From NCBI GenBank assembly GCA_003550305.1, contig QKYT01000354.1, forward strand, positions 24,844 to 61,114: a DNA stretch of 36,271 nt. Direction: 5' to 3'. Both the position numbers and the translations under genes were made by a program. Positions 1 through 10,006 of this stretch are shown here, one piece after another. Positions within the stretch are counted from its first letter, which is position 1; each line of letters opens with the position of its first letter. Under the pieces are notes generated by a model that was given only the letters and a program-made list of their open reading frames with translations, was not told where the DNA came from and made no database searches. Source of the stretch: Glomus cerebriforme. Its lineage: Eukaryota > Glomeromycota > Glomeromycetes > Glomerales > Glomeraceae.

Positions 1-17
1 TTTTAAGAAAAAAAAAT

Positions 18-1463
18 ATGTTAAACCTCAATAAAGATGTTCTTTTTTTCTTAATCTCAGAAAATTTTCAAGATGATAAAAAAACCCTTTATTCATGTCT
101 TTTAGTTAATAAAACTTGGTGTGAAGTTGCCGTTCCAATCCTATGGAAGAATCCTTGGAAGAATCCTTGGAAATATATATCACATGAGAAAGAGAAATCA
201 CATTTTAATATAATCACTTCACATTTATCAGATGAAACAAGAAATAATTTAAGAAAACAGGGAATCAATTTATCTACAATACAAAAAAAACCTTTATTTA
301 ATTACATTAGTTTTTGTAGATATTTAAATCTATTTTGTTTTGAAAGGATAATTTCTACTATAAAAAATATCGAAAAATCTAAAATTTCTATTATAAGTAA
401 TGAAATATTGAAATTATTTATTAATAGAAATGCAAGACTTACATTTTTATATATACCACGACAATGTAACTATCAAATACATCTCATTCCAGGAGCCGAA
501 AATTGTCTTTCAGAACTTAAATTCCTTCAATGTGATGCTAATATAAAACAACATATTTTAAAAGGATTAGTTAGAATAAGCAAATCAATTAAAAAATTGG
601 AATTTGATAATTTACAATCCAATAATAATTCTGGATTAGTTAAATTAATTGAAGCACAAAAAAATCTGAATGAAGTCCGATTTATCTGTTATACAAATAC
701 GAGAGGTGAATCATTTTGTAAAACTCTTGAAGAATCATTAATTAAACATGCAAATACCGTTAAACATTTACAAATAGATTGGATACCTATTACGAAAATT
801 CTTTCACATCTCATAAATTTAATAAGTTTAGAAATGAATTCTCCTCATTATACAAATTGGAATCATTTAGAAAATGTATTTTTACCTGGTTTAAAAATTT
901 TAAAAGCTCAACGAATTCCTTCAGAAAATTTAGCGAGTTTAATCGAAAATACAAGAGGACAACTTACTGAAATTAGTATTCGTTATGAAGGTCTTTATAA
1001 TAATAAAAGACTTATTCAATCGATTTATCGAAATTGTCCAAATCTTAGATATCTTAAATTATTTTTTGAGAATAGTAACATCTCAGAATTAAAAAATTTA
1101 TTAATTAATTGTCAATATTTAAATGGATTGGTTATTATTACTGATATATTAGAAAACAAGCTTGATTGGGATAATTTATTTGATATATTAGCTAAATTAT
1201 CACCAAGTAGTTTATTTAAGTTTAAATTTTATTGTATGAGAACACTTCATTTGGATTCTTTAAAATTATTTTTTGATGAATGGAAAGGAAATCCTATGTT
1301 ATTACAAATCATTCCAATGGATAATTATAAAAATTTAGAAATTAAAAAACATTTTGATTTGATTGAAAATTATAAAGTAAAAGGAATAGTTGAAAAATAT
1401 GACATTGATTTGTATGGTTATACTTTTGAAGATTTTGAATGGATTCAAACAAAATTTTATTAA
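18..1463 (+). CDS. F-box-like, leucine-rich-repeat-like protein (481 aa)
   Basis: Single-exon gene, ATG at 18 after an A-rich leader, stop TAA at 1461-1463. Residues about 3-47 match the F-box form common in Rhizophagus: L-N-K-D-V-L, then DDKKTLYSCLLVNKTWCE, then the ILWKNPW motif. The remainder is a run of leucine/isoleucine/asparagine-rich segments with phrases such as CPNLRYLKL and LINCQYLNGL, as in degenerate LRR solenoids of F-box proteins. By family knowledge such proteins recruit substrates to SCF ubiquitin ligases, the LRR part choosing the target; no substrate can be read here. An oddity is a perfect 12-bp tandem duplication at 147-170 that doubles K-N-P-W right after the F-box. Only 17 bases upstream are in the window, so the promoter is not visible, and an upstream exon cannot be excluded although the start fits the family. 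Confidence 0.85.
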   Translation: MLNLNKDVLFFLISENFQDDKKTLYSCLLVNKTWCEVAVPILWKNPWKNPWKYISHEKEKSHFNIITSHLSDETRNNLRKQGINLSTIQKKPLFNYISFCRYLNLFCFERIISTIKNIEKSKISIISNEILKLFINRNARLTFLYIPRQCNYQIHLIPGAENCLSELKFLQCDANIKQHILKGLVRISKSIKKLEFDNLQSNNNSGLVKLIEAQKNLNEVRFICYTNTRGESFCKTLEESLIKHANTVKHLQIDWIPITKILSHLINLISLEMNSPHYTNWNHLENVFLPGLKILKAQRIPSENLASLIENTRGQLTEISIRYEGLYNNKRLIQSIYRNCPNLRYLKLFFENSNISELKNLLINCQYLNGLVIITDILENKLDWDNLFDILAKLSPSSLFKFKFYCMRTLHLDSLKLFFDEWKGNPMLLQIIPMDNYKNLEIKKHFDLIENYKVKGIVEKYDIDLYGYTFEDFEWIQTKFY

Positions 1464-2094
1464 ATAGTTTTTTTTAAAAACATTAGTTGGCAATAAAGAT
1501 TCATTGTATTAAATATTTTATTATAATAAAATAATAAATTTGTAAAAATTTAGTTATTGATTGTTACAATTTATTTTATTTTTATTTTTGAATAGTTAAC
1601 GAAATGATTATATAAACAAGGGCGCAGAAAACACCTTGTCGATAAACATACATAAATTGCTTTGAAAAATTGTCTAACATTAGATAGAAGCACTAGCAAT
1701 AAAAACATTAAGCAATGTGAAAATAAATTACTTATGACAGTTAATATGATGAAATATAGTTAAGATAGTAATGATATTATAATACTGTACAGTATATACT
1801 GCGAGGTGCATGTGAACAAATGAAAAAATCACATAATAAATCATTAAAATCATTATTAATTTTGTATTGCATGATGCGACTCATCATGTTTAATTTATTA
1901 TTGTATCATTATCAATTTTGACTCATTTTTATATTCTTATTATTTTTAAATATATAAATACCACCTTTTTTCAATATTTCGTATTAATTTTCATATGGTA
2001 TCTTTAATTATATTATCATCGCAATTTTATTTCCTCTTTATAATCCTTTTTAAAAACTAATCCATCTACCACATCTACCCCTTCTAAACTCCCC
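1464..2094. other. AT-rich spacer
   Basis: No coding-like frame seen. It contains a TACTGTACAGTA palindrome at 1783-1794, one of the strongest examples of a heptamer (TACTGTA/TACAGTA) that recurs through the spacers of this window. Confidence 0.5.
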
Positions 2095-2310
2095 CCTTAT
2101 CTTCCTTATACTGATATGAGAACTTTCTCGTATCAGGCAAGGAAAGCCGGTCAGATAGTTGAGTATCTCCTAACTGGCTGGTTGGGTTTTTTTTTCTCCT
2201 CCTTTAAACACCCTCTTAACTTCCTTATACTGTATATGATATCTTTCTCATATCAGGCAAGGAAAGCCGGTCAGATTAGTTGAGTATCTCCTAACTGGTT
2301 GGTTGGTTTA
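2095..2310 (+). repeat. Two tandem copies of a GC-rich double-hairpin element
   Basis: Two copies about 119 bp apart (anchor CTTCCTTATAC at 2101 and 2220). Copy 1 has stem A, CTGATATGAGA (2111-2121) with TCTCGTATCAG (2126-2136), 11 pairs around an ACTT loop. Stem B is AGCCGGTCAG (2145-2154) with CTGGCTGGTT (2174-2183), ten pairs counting G-U, enclosing a small GATA/TATC stem. GGG and nine T follow (2187-2195). Copy 2 keeps stem B as AGCCGGTCAG (2265-2274) with CTGGTTGGTT (2295-2304); its one arm change turns a G-C pair into G-U. It keeps stem A in weakened form. The linker GGCAAGGAAAGCCGGTCAG is identical in both. This could be a small structured RNA (the T-run would suit Pol III termination) or a short mobile repeat. 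I cannot assign a family and I see no convincing A/B boxes. Confidence 0.6.
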
Positions 2311-2449
2311 GATTAGAATTCCCTCCTCACTTATTTCACTTAATTTCAAAAAATCCAGTACTTCTAAAGATACCATCTGTTAGCAAAAAGTCTATTACTA
2401 GTTGAGAATAGCTGTAAAATACTGAAACCTGAAACCTAAAATTATTTGA

Positions 2450-3190
2450 TTTATTGAGTCGGCTTTGGAAGAAAGTTTGGAGGATGAAAAGGAGTTACGT
2501 AAAAATGTGAAGCGGGTGATGGAGGTTATTGTTGGGTTATTGAAGGATAAGATGGATGTTGAGAAGAAGCCGGCAATGAAAAAAACAACGAACTGCTTTT
2601 CCTAAAAGAAGATAATCAAGATATTATTGGATTTAACAAAACAAACTGATAAGAAAGAATAACAGAAAATGGGAAACAAAATATACAAAGCAGAAAAAAA
2701 GATGCTAAATCTTTTGAACAGTAAGGACAAAAGAATCTAGAGATAACAAAATATACGATAACAAGAAAGCAACAATAAAAATTAGATAAATGGGTGAATA
2801 AAGAATTGATGAAAACTAAAGAGATCGAAAATGAAAATGTTAATGAGAAGGAATGAGGAGGCTAAAAACAGAAATGCACAGGAAAAAAATGGAAAGAACA
2901 AGAACAATTTGAGGAAAAGTATATAAATAAAGAAAATGTTACGATAGAAAATAAGAAAGTGCGAGCGTGGAAAAGTGAGAATTATTGAGAAAATAATGAA
3001 TGCAATAATTGAATAAAAAAATACCCAGGGAACAGGAGAAAATAATTTGAAGTTAACAAGTTCTATTATGTTAATTGAAATATATGAAAATAGAAGGAAA
3101 TTATGATATAAATTAGAAAGGATAATGAAGGAATGCAAGAGGAAAAATTAGAGTAAAAAAAAATATATGAATGGAGAGTATTAAACAATG
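2450..3190 (+). pseudogene. Purine-rich coding relic, probably from a Lys/Glu-rich coiled-coil protein
   Basis: A 51-codon open stretch (2450-2602, TAA at 2603-2605) reads as coding-like Glu/Lys/Leu-rich helix (ESALEESLEDEKELRKN and onward) and uses unusually G-rich codons for this window. After it, up to about 3190, the + strand stays strongly purine-biased. Short frames such as the one starting LDKWVNKELMKTKEIENENV (from about 2781) are separated by stops. I see no start codon, splice sites or recognisable domain. The strand asymmetry and residue bias suggest a decayed coiled-coil gene, but this is inference; a non-coding purine tract is the alternative. Confidence 0.35.
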
Positions 3191-5009
3191 TTGGAGATTT
3201 CTAATAGAATCGGATAAAACAATAAACAATTGTTAAGATAAAATAGATTAGAGACAATTTTAAATTAAACAATTTTTATTTTTTTTTTTATTTTAATTTT
3301 TAAAATAATCAAATGAACAATATGAACAATCAATAGTTGCAAAAAAAACATTTATTTACTGTATTTAATAGAAAAAGAAAAATAATAAAATAACACTTTT
3401 TTTATAATTATTTTTTGTGAATTGTTTCGGCCATTAAATATGTTGATAATTGTTATTTTTTTTTAAGATATTTAAAATTCGCTAAAATTATTTAAACAAT
3501 ATTTTAATGCAACTGTTTTATTTGGATCGTTTATCCAAATGTAATGGTCCATACTTACATATTGCTGAATATACTGTAGCAAAACTATCTTTTAAAAACA
3601 TTAAATTGTATATCAGTTACTGTATATGATACCCATTCAAATATAATATTTCTTGAATTAATTCATCAAATTCATCTTTGCTGGCCAGTTTGTTTCGGTA
3701 TCTGTATATTTCACTAAAGCCATTTTATCCTCTATTCATTTCACTGTCATTTTGCCAAAATCCACTTTAATGTTGAATCTTCTAATTCCTAATCGTTTAA
3801 TTACCTTATTGTATAGGATATTATAAGTTTATTTTTATTTTTTGTATTTCCTATTATTATTATGTAATATATTATAATATTTTTTTTATTTATACTTGTA
3901 TTTTCTTCAAAATAAAATGAGCACAAGATATAGTAAGAATCTGGGTACAAAAAACAAGAGATATAATTAATTTTGTCAAATCAATACATAAATAATAATC
4001 AATAAAAATACCTATTTTTTCAGTATCGTTTTTATAATAAATTCCTTTGATTTGATTTATTGTATTTTCTTCTTTAGTTTCATAAAGTTTTTTTATAATT
4101 TATTAATTATTTTATAGACAAAATGAGAGAGAGAAAAATTAAGTAAATAATATTTTAAATAATTCTGCAAAATTATTATTATAAATAAATAAATATATTT
4201 TTTTTTATCATCTCTCGAGAAATTCTACCTATTCGTAATGAATGGCCGATTGAGATTACCGATGTTTACGATACATTTCATAGACAATAATACTGTAATA
4301 TTCACTATTCAGGTTCATAAATAAATGGCAGTTAAATAAAGCTATTGTACATCAAGTTTAATGGCATTGGTATGATATGATTCAACGAATCGAAAGAATA
4401 TAAAGATATTGTAAAATCATTGATATAAATAATCAATTCTTTGCGATTTAACTAATAAAAAAATTTTAATAACCAAAAAATGTAACGAGTTTAATAATAT
4501 GCATGTACTGTAAGTAAAAACAAAATCAACACTGCTCATAGATTTTTTCTTTTTTTTTTTTAGGTAATGTCAACACGAAATAATTTGTCAAAATTTTTTA
4601 CGCTATAAATTATATCATGTCCAATGACAGAATGACAGAACTTTTTTTAAGATTTATTCTTTTTAAATGTATTTTTGAAATTAGATCACGAGTTAACAAT
4701 AATACATATGCCAATATACTTCACACCCCAATAATAGATATAAAAACACAATACTATCACTTATTATATAAACCAATTTCTAACGGGATTTCATAAAAGT
4801 AAATTTGCGAATGACAATTTTTTAATTTAGGATCGGCTAAAGCGGAGTGGTATCCCGTGATTTGATGGAATTTTTTGACCGGAATTATGACATTAAGAAA
4901 TTATCCATGTGTCAAATAATGGATGACAAATAGGATTCACCAATTTTATATTATGATCACGTGATACTATCCACTTAATTTAGAAACTTTAGAAACTCTT
5001 TTAAACAGA
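3191..5009. other. Long AT-rich spacer without recognisable genes
   Basis: Poly-A/T tracts, several TACTGTA heptamers (3359, 3575, 3620, 4291, 4507 approximately) and no convincing coding frame. A slightly GC-richer patch near 4830-4930 may be the start of the relic that follows. Confidence 0.4.
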
Positions 5010-5440
5010 AATTACTGCGGATATTCTTTCCAAATCAAAAACTTCAATTGAAAAATATGAAAAAAAAAATGTTACAAATGTGAACAATCATATATTTCTG
5101 AAGAGGAATGGTGCAATATTTATGACACAAAAATTAAAAATCATTATTACAATGAATTTAATAACTTCCCCAATGAAAAAAAAAAATTGAAGAATTATTT
5201 TTAAATGAAAGATCACGGTTTAAACAATTTGGATTATGTTATGAACCATACGCTGAAGCAAAATGGTGCAATAATTGTGATACAGAAAGATTCAATACCA
5301 AATATGACGCTGAATTTAAATTATTTAATAAGTACAAAAAAAAAATTACATCATTTAACTTCAAAATGAAAAATTTTGAACAATTATCCTTAAAAAAAGA
5401 TCACAATTAAAGAATTTGGATTATGTTGTCATCTTCTTGT
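5010..5440 (+). pseudogene. Relic of a cysteine-repeat (zinc-ribbon-like) N-terminal region of a Rhizophagus-type kinase
   Basis: Three degenerate units begin with the codon pair for C-Y or C-C at about 5070, 5237 and 5424, spaced 167 and 187 bp. Unit 1 reads CYKCEQSYISEEEWC, with the fourth expected cysteine changed to tyrosine. Unit 2 reads FKQFGLCYEP, a few residues, then KWCNNCDTERF, so one CxxC cysteine is lost. Unit 3 keeps KEFGLCC and then breaks down. Frameshifts at A-runs and stops separate the units. The pattern C-x2-C, about ten residues, W-C-x2-C, then an aromatic/Lys-rich segment is one I know from the regions in front of many Rhizophagus kinases; the metal-binding role is inferred. 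No kinase domain follows within the next kilobase. Confidence 0.55.
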
Positions 5441-6547
5441 TTGTAAAATCTTTAATCATCTCATTAATGATTTGATTTTTTTATTTAGTTACAAATTTGT
5501 AAATTCAATATGAAATCCAAATTATTTCTAATTAATTTAAAAACACTGTTTACTGGATATTATTATTAAAGGTAAAACAATGATTGACGAAATTACACAT
5601 TCCCGACCAATAGGGACTGGTCTAAATAAGCAAAGAAAATCATTTTATATTATTTATATTTTCGTAACACCACAATATGCAAGTTTATATTCTAATCGAA
5701 AAAATCGAAAAAAATAATGGAATGAAATGTAACATGTAATAAAAATAAAATTTAATTGGGTCATATCCGTTATCGTTCAAATCAAATATATTTTATTTAT
5801 TTAAATGAATTGTGAGACTATCGATAGTGTAAAAGACGACGAGAAACCTGTGTATTACAATATTTTAGTCAAAATTTATCGTGATTAAAAAATGAAAAGA
5901 TGTAATTCTCTAATTTTTCGTATTTCCGAAAAAAAAAATATAATATAGTCTGATCGAAACGAAATTTCATTTTCTATTTTCTCGATCTTTCGAAAAATAG
6001 TTTAATCGATCGAAACGTACGGATTTCACCCGAAATATATTTCATTCAACTTTCAAATTTTGAAACTCTTATTATTATATAAAACAAAAACGCAAGAAAT
6101 AATCGAATACATAAATATATTCAATAAAGTAACAAAGTACATGTGTGACAACTGAACAAAACAAATGTATATAAAAAGATATATTTTAATGGAGCAAATT
6201 CAAAATAAAATTTTATTTAATATCCATTTTTGAATAAAAATCCGTAAATGATTTTAAATCTTTTAAATATTGCATATTTATTTACTATTTTACAATGAAT
6301 AAATACAACCCATGTGGAATATGTTTAATTTTTAAGGTTTGTTTACATTATTATATTGACGACGTCGTAAAACAAAGTCTGACATTTCCTTTTAAGGTTG
6401 ATGATCGCCACATTTCAATTGAATGGACCAATTATATCAATCTTTAATTATATTTAAACACGATGATAAATTCATTTCATCGAAACTTTGAATCTTTATA
6501 TATATTTTTTTTCCTTCTTCATTTACAGTATACACAAATTATAAAAA
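5441..6547. other. AT-rich spacer and upstream region of the fucosyltransferase-like gene
   Basis: No coding-like frame. Between about 5690 and 6020 TCGAAA/TTTCGA words are clustered, and ACGACGTCGT, a perfect 10-bp palindrome with a GACGTC core, lies at 6359-6368, about 180 bases before the ATG of the next gene. Function of either is not known. Confidence 0.35.
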
Positions 6548-8010
6548 ATGATGACGGAAAATAACAATAATATCAAATCAAGTCAAAAAAAACTTTCTTT
6601 GGCATATTCTTTGACGAAAAACTTTACGTTAATAATATTCTTTATATTAGCGATAACAAATTTATTTAATTTATTTTATGAACAAGATAATTTATACTAC
6701 GACGTAAGTAATTAAATTCATTACGAGTTTTTAAGAGAATTTTTAATTTCTTAATTTCTTTTTTTTTTTTTTTTTATTAGACTACGGAAACACAAGAATT
6801 GGAAAAGATAGGAGTTCAATATGACATTCCATCAGTTGAAGTATCACATGATGTACTAATCAACAGAAAATATTGCGGCAAAGACGAGTGTAAGTTCCTC
6901 TTGGCGTATCATCCAACCGAACAAGAATCTCAAGCGAATATGCATTTCGAATCATTTGTACAAATAGCTCAACGTTTAAATCGTACAATTATCTTACCAA
7001 ATGTTGGTGGATCAAGAATTTATGTGTGTCGACCTTTTCCATTTTCATTTTATTATGACGTGGAAGGATTACAACAATTATTTCCTACAGTAAATTTTAT
7101 AACGCAACAAGATTTTATGAAATGGACAAAAGAATTGGATGAAAAACCTGATACATTTCATGCTTATATTTTACCAGGAGAAAAACAATCATTTATGGTT
7201 GAATATGAAGAACCTACTATTCGTTCTTTATTAAAAGAAGAATGTTTAGATAAATTTGATTTTAAATTAAATTCAACTATAATATTTAAAACAATTAATT
7301 TAGGTGTAAATTATTTATTCCCCTCTACAGAAAATAATAGAAAAATCGAAAACTTTATGTTAAAAGAATTACAAACTGATGCTAAAGTATTATTATTGAA
7401 ACATCATTTATCTACTTTGTTATTTGCTGATACAAAAAAATTTCCTGTTATACCTTATTCAAAACATTTAATTAATACTCAACAAAATATTACAAAAAAA
7501 CTTGGAAATTATCTTGCAATTCATTGGAGATTTGAACTTGGTAATATTAAATTAATGACAAAATGTTCAAAAAATTTAATTGATTGGATAAATGATTTTT
7601 CTAAAGATCATAACATAGATAATATTTATCTTGCTACAGATTATCCATTACAAGGACAATCGCAATCTGATACTTTTAAGAATATTAGAGAAGAACATCA
7701 TCAGGCTATGCGCATGCTTAATAGTACTATTAAATTAAATACTTGGATATCTTTAAATGCTTTAGATTATTTAAAAAATGATGAAGAAACTAGGAAAGAC
7801 ATTAAAAAAGAATTAAAAGGAAGTGGAATACAAGGAATTTTTGATAAGTTGGTTTTAATTAACGCTGATTGGTTTGTTTCTGGTCCTGATGGTTGCGCAA
7901 GAATGAATAGTAGATTCACTAGGCGTATTAGATATGCGAGAGAGAAATTACAAAATTCTGGAAATACAAAAATTAAAAATATTTCAACTTTTTGGACAGC
8001 TGTGCGGTGA
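6548..8010 (+). CDS. O-fucosyltransferase-like type II membrane glycosyltransferase (461 aa, two exons)
   Basis: Exon 1 is 6548-6703, exon 2 is 6781-8010, with a 77-nt intron (GTAAGT donor, T-run and TTAG acceptor, phase 0). The protein has a short basic cytosolic end, one signal-anchor helix at about residues 26-43, and a lumenal domain. Diagnostic segments are LAIHWRFE, the H-x-R-x-E motif of the fucosyltransferase superfamily (GT-B fold) near residue 289; IYLATDYP in the nucleotide-sugar region; and FVSGPDGCARMNSRFTRRIR near the C-terminus, equivalent to the S-x-F-T-R block of protein O-fucosyltransferase-like proteins (PF10250 type). The expected role is transfer of fucose or a similar sugar in the Golgi/ER; the acceptor cannot be told. 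Two consecutive ATGs open the frame. Both exons are intact. Without exon 1 the second exon has no ATG and no membrane anchor, which supports the two-exon model. Confidence 0.8.
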
Positions 8011-8515
8011 CATACTATATAACATAGATTATTGTTTAATAGACTTTTATCATAGAGCGCTAAATGATTTAAAAACTTTTAAACTATTGATTATGTATTT
8101 TTATTTTATTATTTATATTTTTTCTTTTAGATTAGATTATTTTGTTAATTTGTAAAAATTTTTAATTATAATTATATTCTTTACAATGAGAGAAAATGTT
8201 GGTATGTAATATGCTTTTTTTGTGTGTTTTCTCATTTGAAATAAGTGATGTACAATACAATCAGACAGATTTTATTATTTATCTGATATTAAATTAAGTT
8301 TTTTTTTTCGTGAATAAAACAATAAAACCTCAGATGTACTGTTATAGATTTTATTTTGTTTTTTTTTTTCATTTAAAAAATTTTTTTTCGGCATTATAAT
8401 TTCAAATCCTATTTAATGTCAAACAAATATTACAAATTTGTGCCTTAATATGAGCTAAAAAAAATTTAAAAAAATTTATGTTTCCTATAATATTTTGCAT
8501 ATAAATTAGGAAGAA
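8011..8515. other. Spacer downstream of the fucosyltransferase-like gene
   Basis: T-rich 3' flank with no coding-like frame. An overlapping open frame at 7934-8155 is a shadow of the gene end. Confidence 0.4.
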
Positions 8516-9012
8516 TATTTAAAAGGTTGGGAATAGATCATATTGATCTTTATTATATCCCAGTACGTAAGTAAGAAAAAGAAAAAAAAAAGTCTTTTTT
8601 TTCTGTGAATATTGTTAAGAATCGTGATGATACTGTAAATGAATTATCATTTTGATTTACAGTCCTATTGAAGTTACTGTTAGCACTTTAGCAAGAACTT
8701 GTTAGAAAGGAAAATCAAATATATTGGTCTATCTGAGTGTTCTGCGGAAACTCTTCGACGCACTTATAAAGTTCATCCTATTTGCCGCAGTTCAAGTAAA
8801 TATTTTTTAAATAATGTAAATAAATATATTTTTTTACTTTCAAATTTATGATTTTAAAATGTAATATAATCTTTGGACCCTCGATATTGAAAAAATGGAA
8901 TTATGAAGCTCGTCGTAAATTAGGCCGCGTTTTCAAGGTGAAAATTTCGCAGCAGCAAAATTCGCCTTAATTCTGAAGAATTGTCTGAAATTAATAATTT
9001 ACGAGAGGGAGA
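8516..9012 (+). pseudogene. Aldo/keto reductase pseudogene (central part)
   Basis: Fragments in order match NADPH-dependent aldo/keto reductases of the YakC/AKR13 sort. RLGIDHIDLYYIP (about 8525-8573) runs into a GTAAGT donor. After a TTTACAG acceptor near 8662 comes PIEVTVSTLA. Then, in another frame, KYIGLSECSAETLRRTYKVHP (about 8716-8785) spans the conserved strand of the barrel. A second GTAAAT-type donor follows near 8803, then LDIEK (about 8882) and, in the same frame after two stops, PRFQGENF (about 8924-8947). In-frame stops, at least two frameshifts and missing N- and C-terminal parts (catalytic Asp/Tyr/Lys absent) make it non-functional. The fossil introns show that it descends from a normal split gene, not a processed copy. 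Confidence 0.75.
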
Positions 9013-9540
9013 GATATGTATTTTTAAACACGAATGAATATTAATATTTTTGTTTATATATAAAAAAAACAGACATTGGATGAATAAAAAAACATCACTT
9101 ATTTTGTTTTACGTTAACGTTAGCGTTAATCCTGACTTTTAGTATCATATAATTACTATCATTTAAAAACGACGTGATAGGATCCGTATTATAATTTTGA
9201 ATATAATATAAAAATTATGATAATCAACAAGATTTATTCTTGCAAAAAGATTACAATGATGATAGAAATTAATAGGATATTGGTAAATTACATCAAATAA
9301 TCAAAATAATGGCAAATTAATATTTACATTGAAAGATCTACATGTATTCGCATATGACTCATAACTCGAAATATGAATCATTTTGAACTTTTATTATAAT
9401 GACATAATAACATGCAAAAATTAGTAAATATCACATAATCATTACGCTATATTTTGCTTGAAATTTAAAAAAGTACATTATATACCCTTATTTCGAATAA
9501 TAACTCTTTTAGAGGTGGATATTGAATTTTCTTTATAACT
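9013..9540. other. AT-rich spacer
   Basis: No gene seen. A GTTAACGTTAGCGTTAA motif at about 9116 is locally self-similar. Confidence 0.35.
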
Positions 9541-9812
9541 GGACGCGTAGAATAATATGCGTAGAATGTAGAATAATAACTGAAAGTAGTAGTAACTGGA
9601 AGTAGGATAGTAAATGGACATGTAGAAAGTAACTGAAACTGGAAGTGGGATAGTAAATGGACGTGTAGAATGCGTAGAATAGTAACTGGAAGTAGGATAG
9701 TAACTGGATGCGTAAAATAGTAGTAGTAATTAGTAACTGGAAATGGTAGTAATTGGAAGTAGGATAGTAATTGGACGCGTAGAATGCAAAGAATAGTAAC
9801 TGGAAGTAGGGT
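9541..9812. repeat. Degenerate minisatellite, first block
   Basis: Irregular repeats of phrases such as AGTAACTGGAAGTAGGATAG and TGGACGCGTAGAATGCGTAG. Units vary in length and order. It shares the word AGTAACTGG with the regular array that begins near 10007, so both probably grew from the same seed. Confidence 0.75.
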
Positions 9813-9861
9813 GCTTTTTTCTTTATTAATATATTACTTTATTAACTTATTTTTTAATAAT

Positions 9862-10006
9862 TAGACGAATTCGATATATAAGGATGAGCAATCGATAGAT
9901 GGTTAAATTGGATAAGTAGAATAGGACAATTAATTAGATGAATTGGATATATATATATGAGGATGAGCAATTAATGGATGATTAAATTGTATAAGTTGGA
10001 TAGCAA
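9862..10006 (+). repeat. 73-bp direct repeat, two copies
   Basis: Copies begin at about 9862 (TAGACGAATTCGATATATAA) and 9935 (TAGATGAATTGGATATATAT) and share AGGATGAGCAAT and a following GGTTAAATTGGATAAGT-like end. They lie between the irregular and the regular minisatellite blocks. Confidence 0.6.

Noticed and set aside
2782..3138. Minus-strand 118-codon open frame
   Set aside because: Antisense of a purine-rich tract, mostly F, I, S and L; the + strand relic explains it better.
7934..8155. 73-codon open frame overlapping the end of the fucosyltransferase-like gene
   Set aside because: Out of frame with the gene, no recognisable content; shadow plus AT-rich 3' flank.
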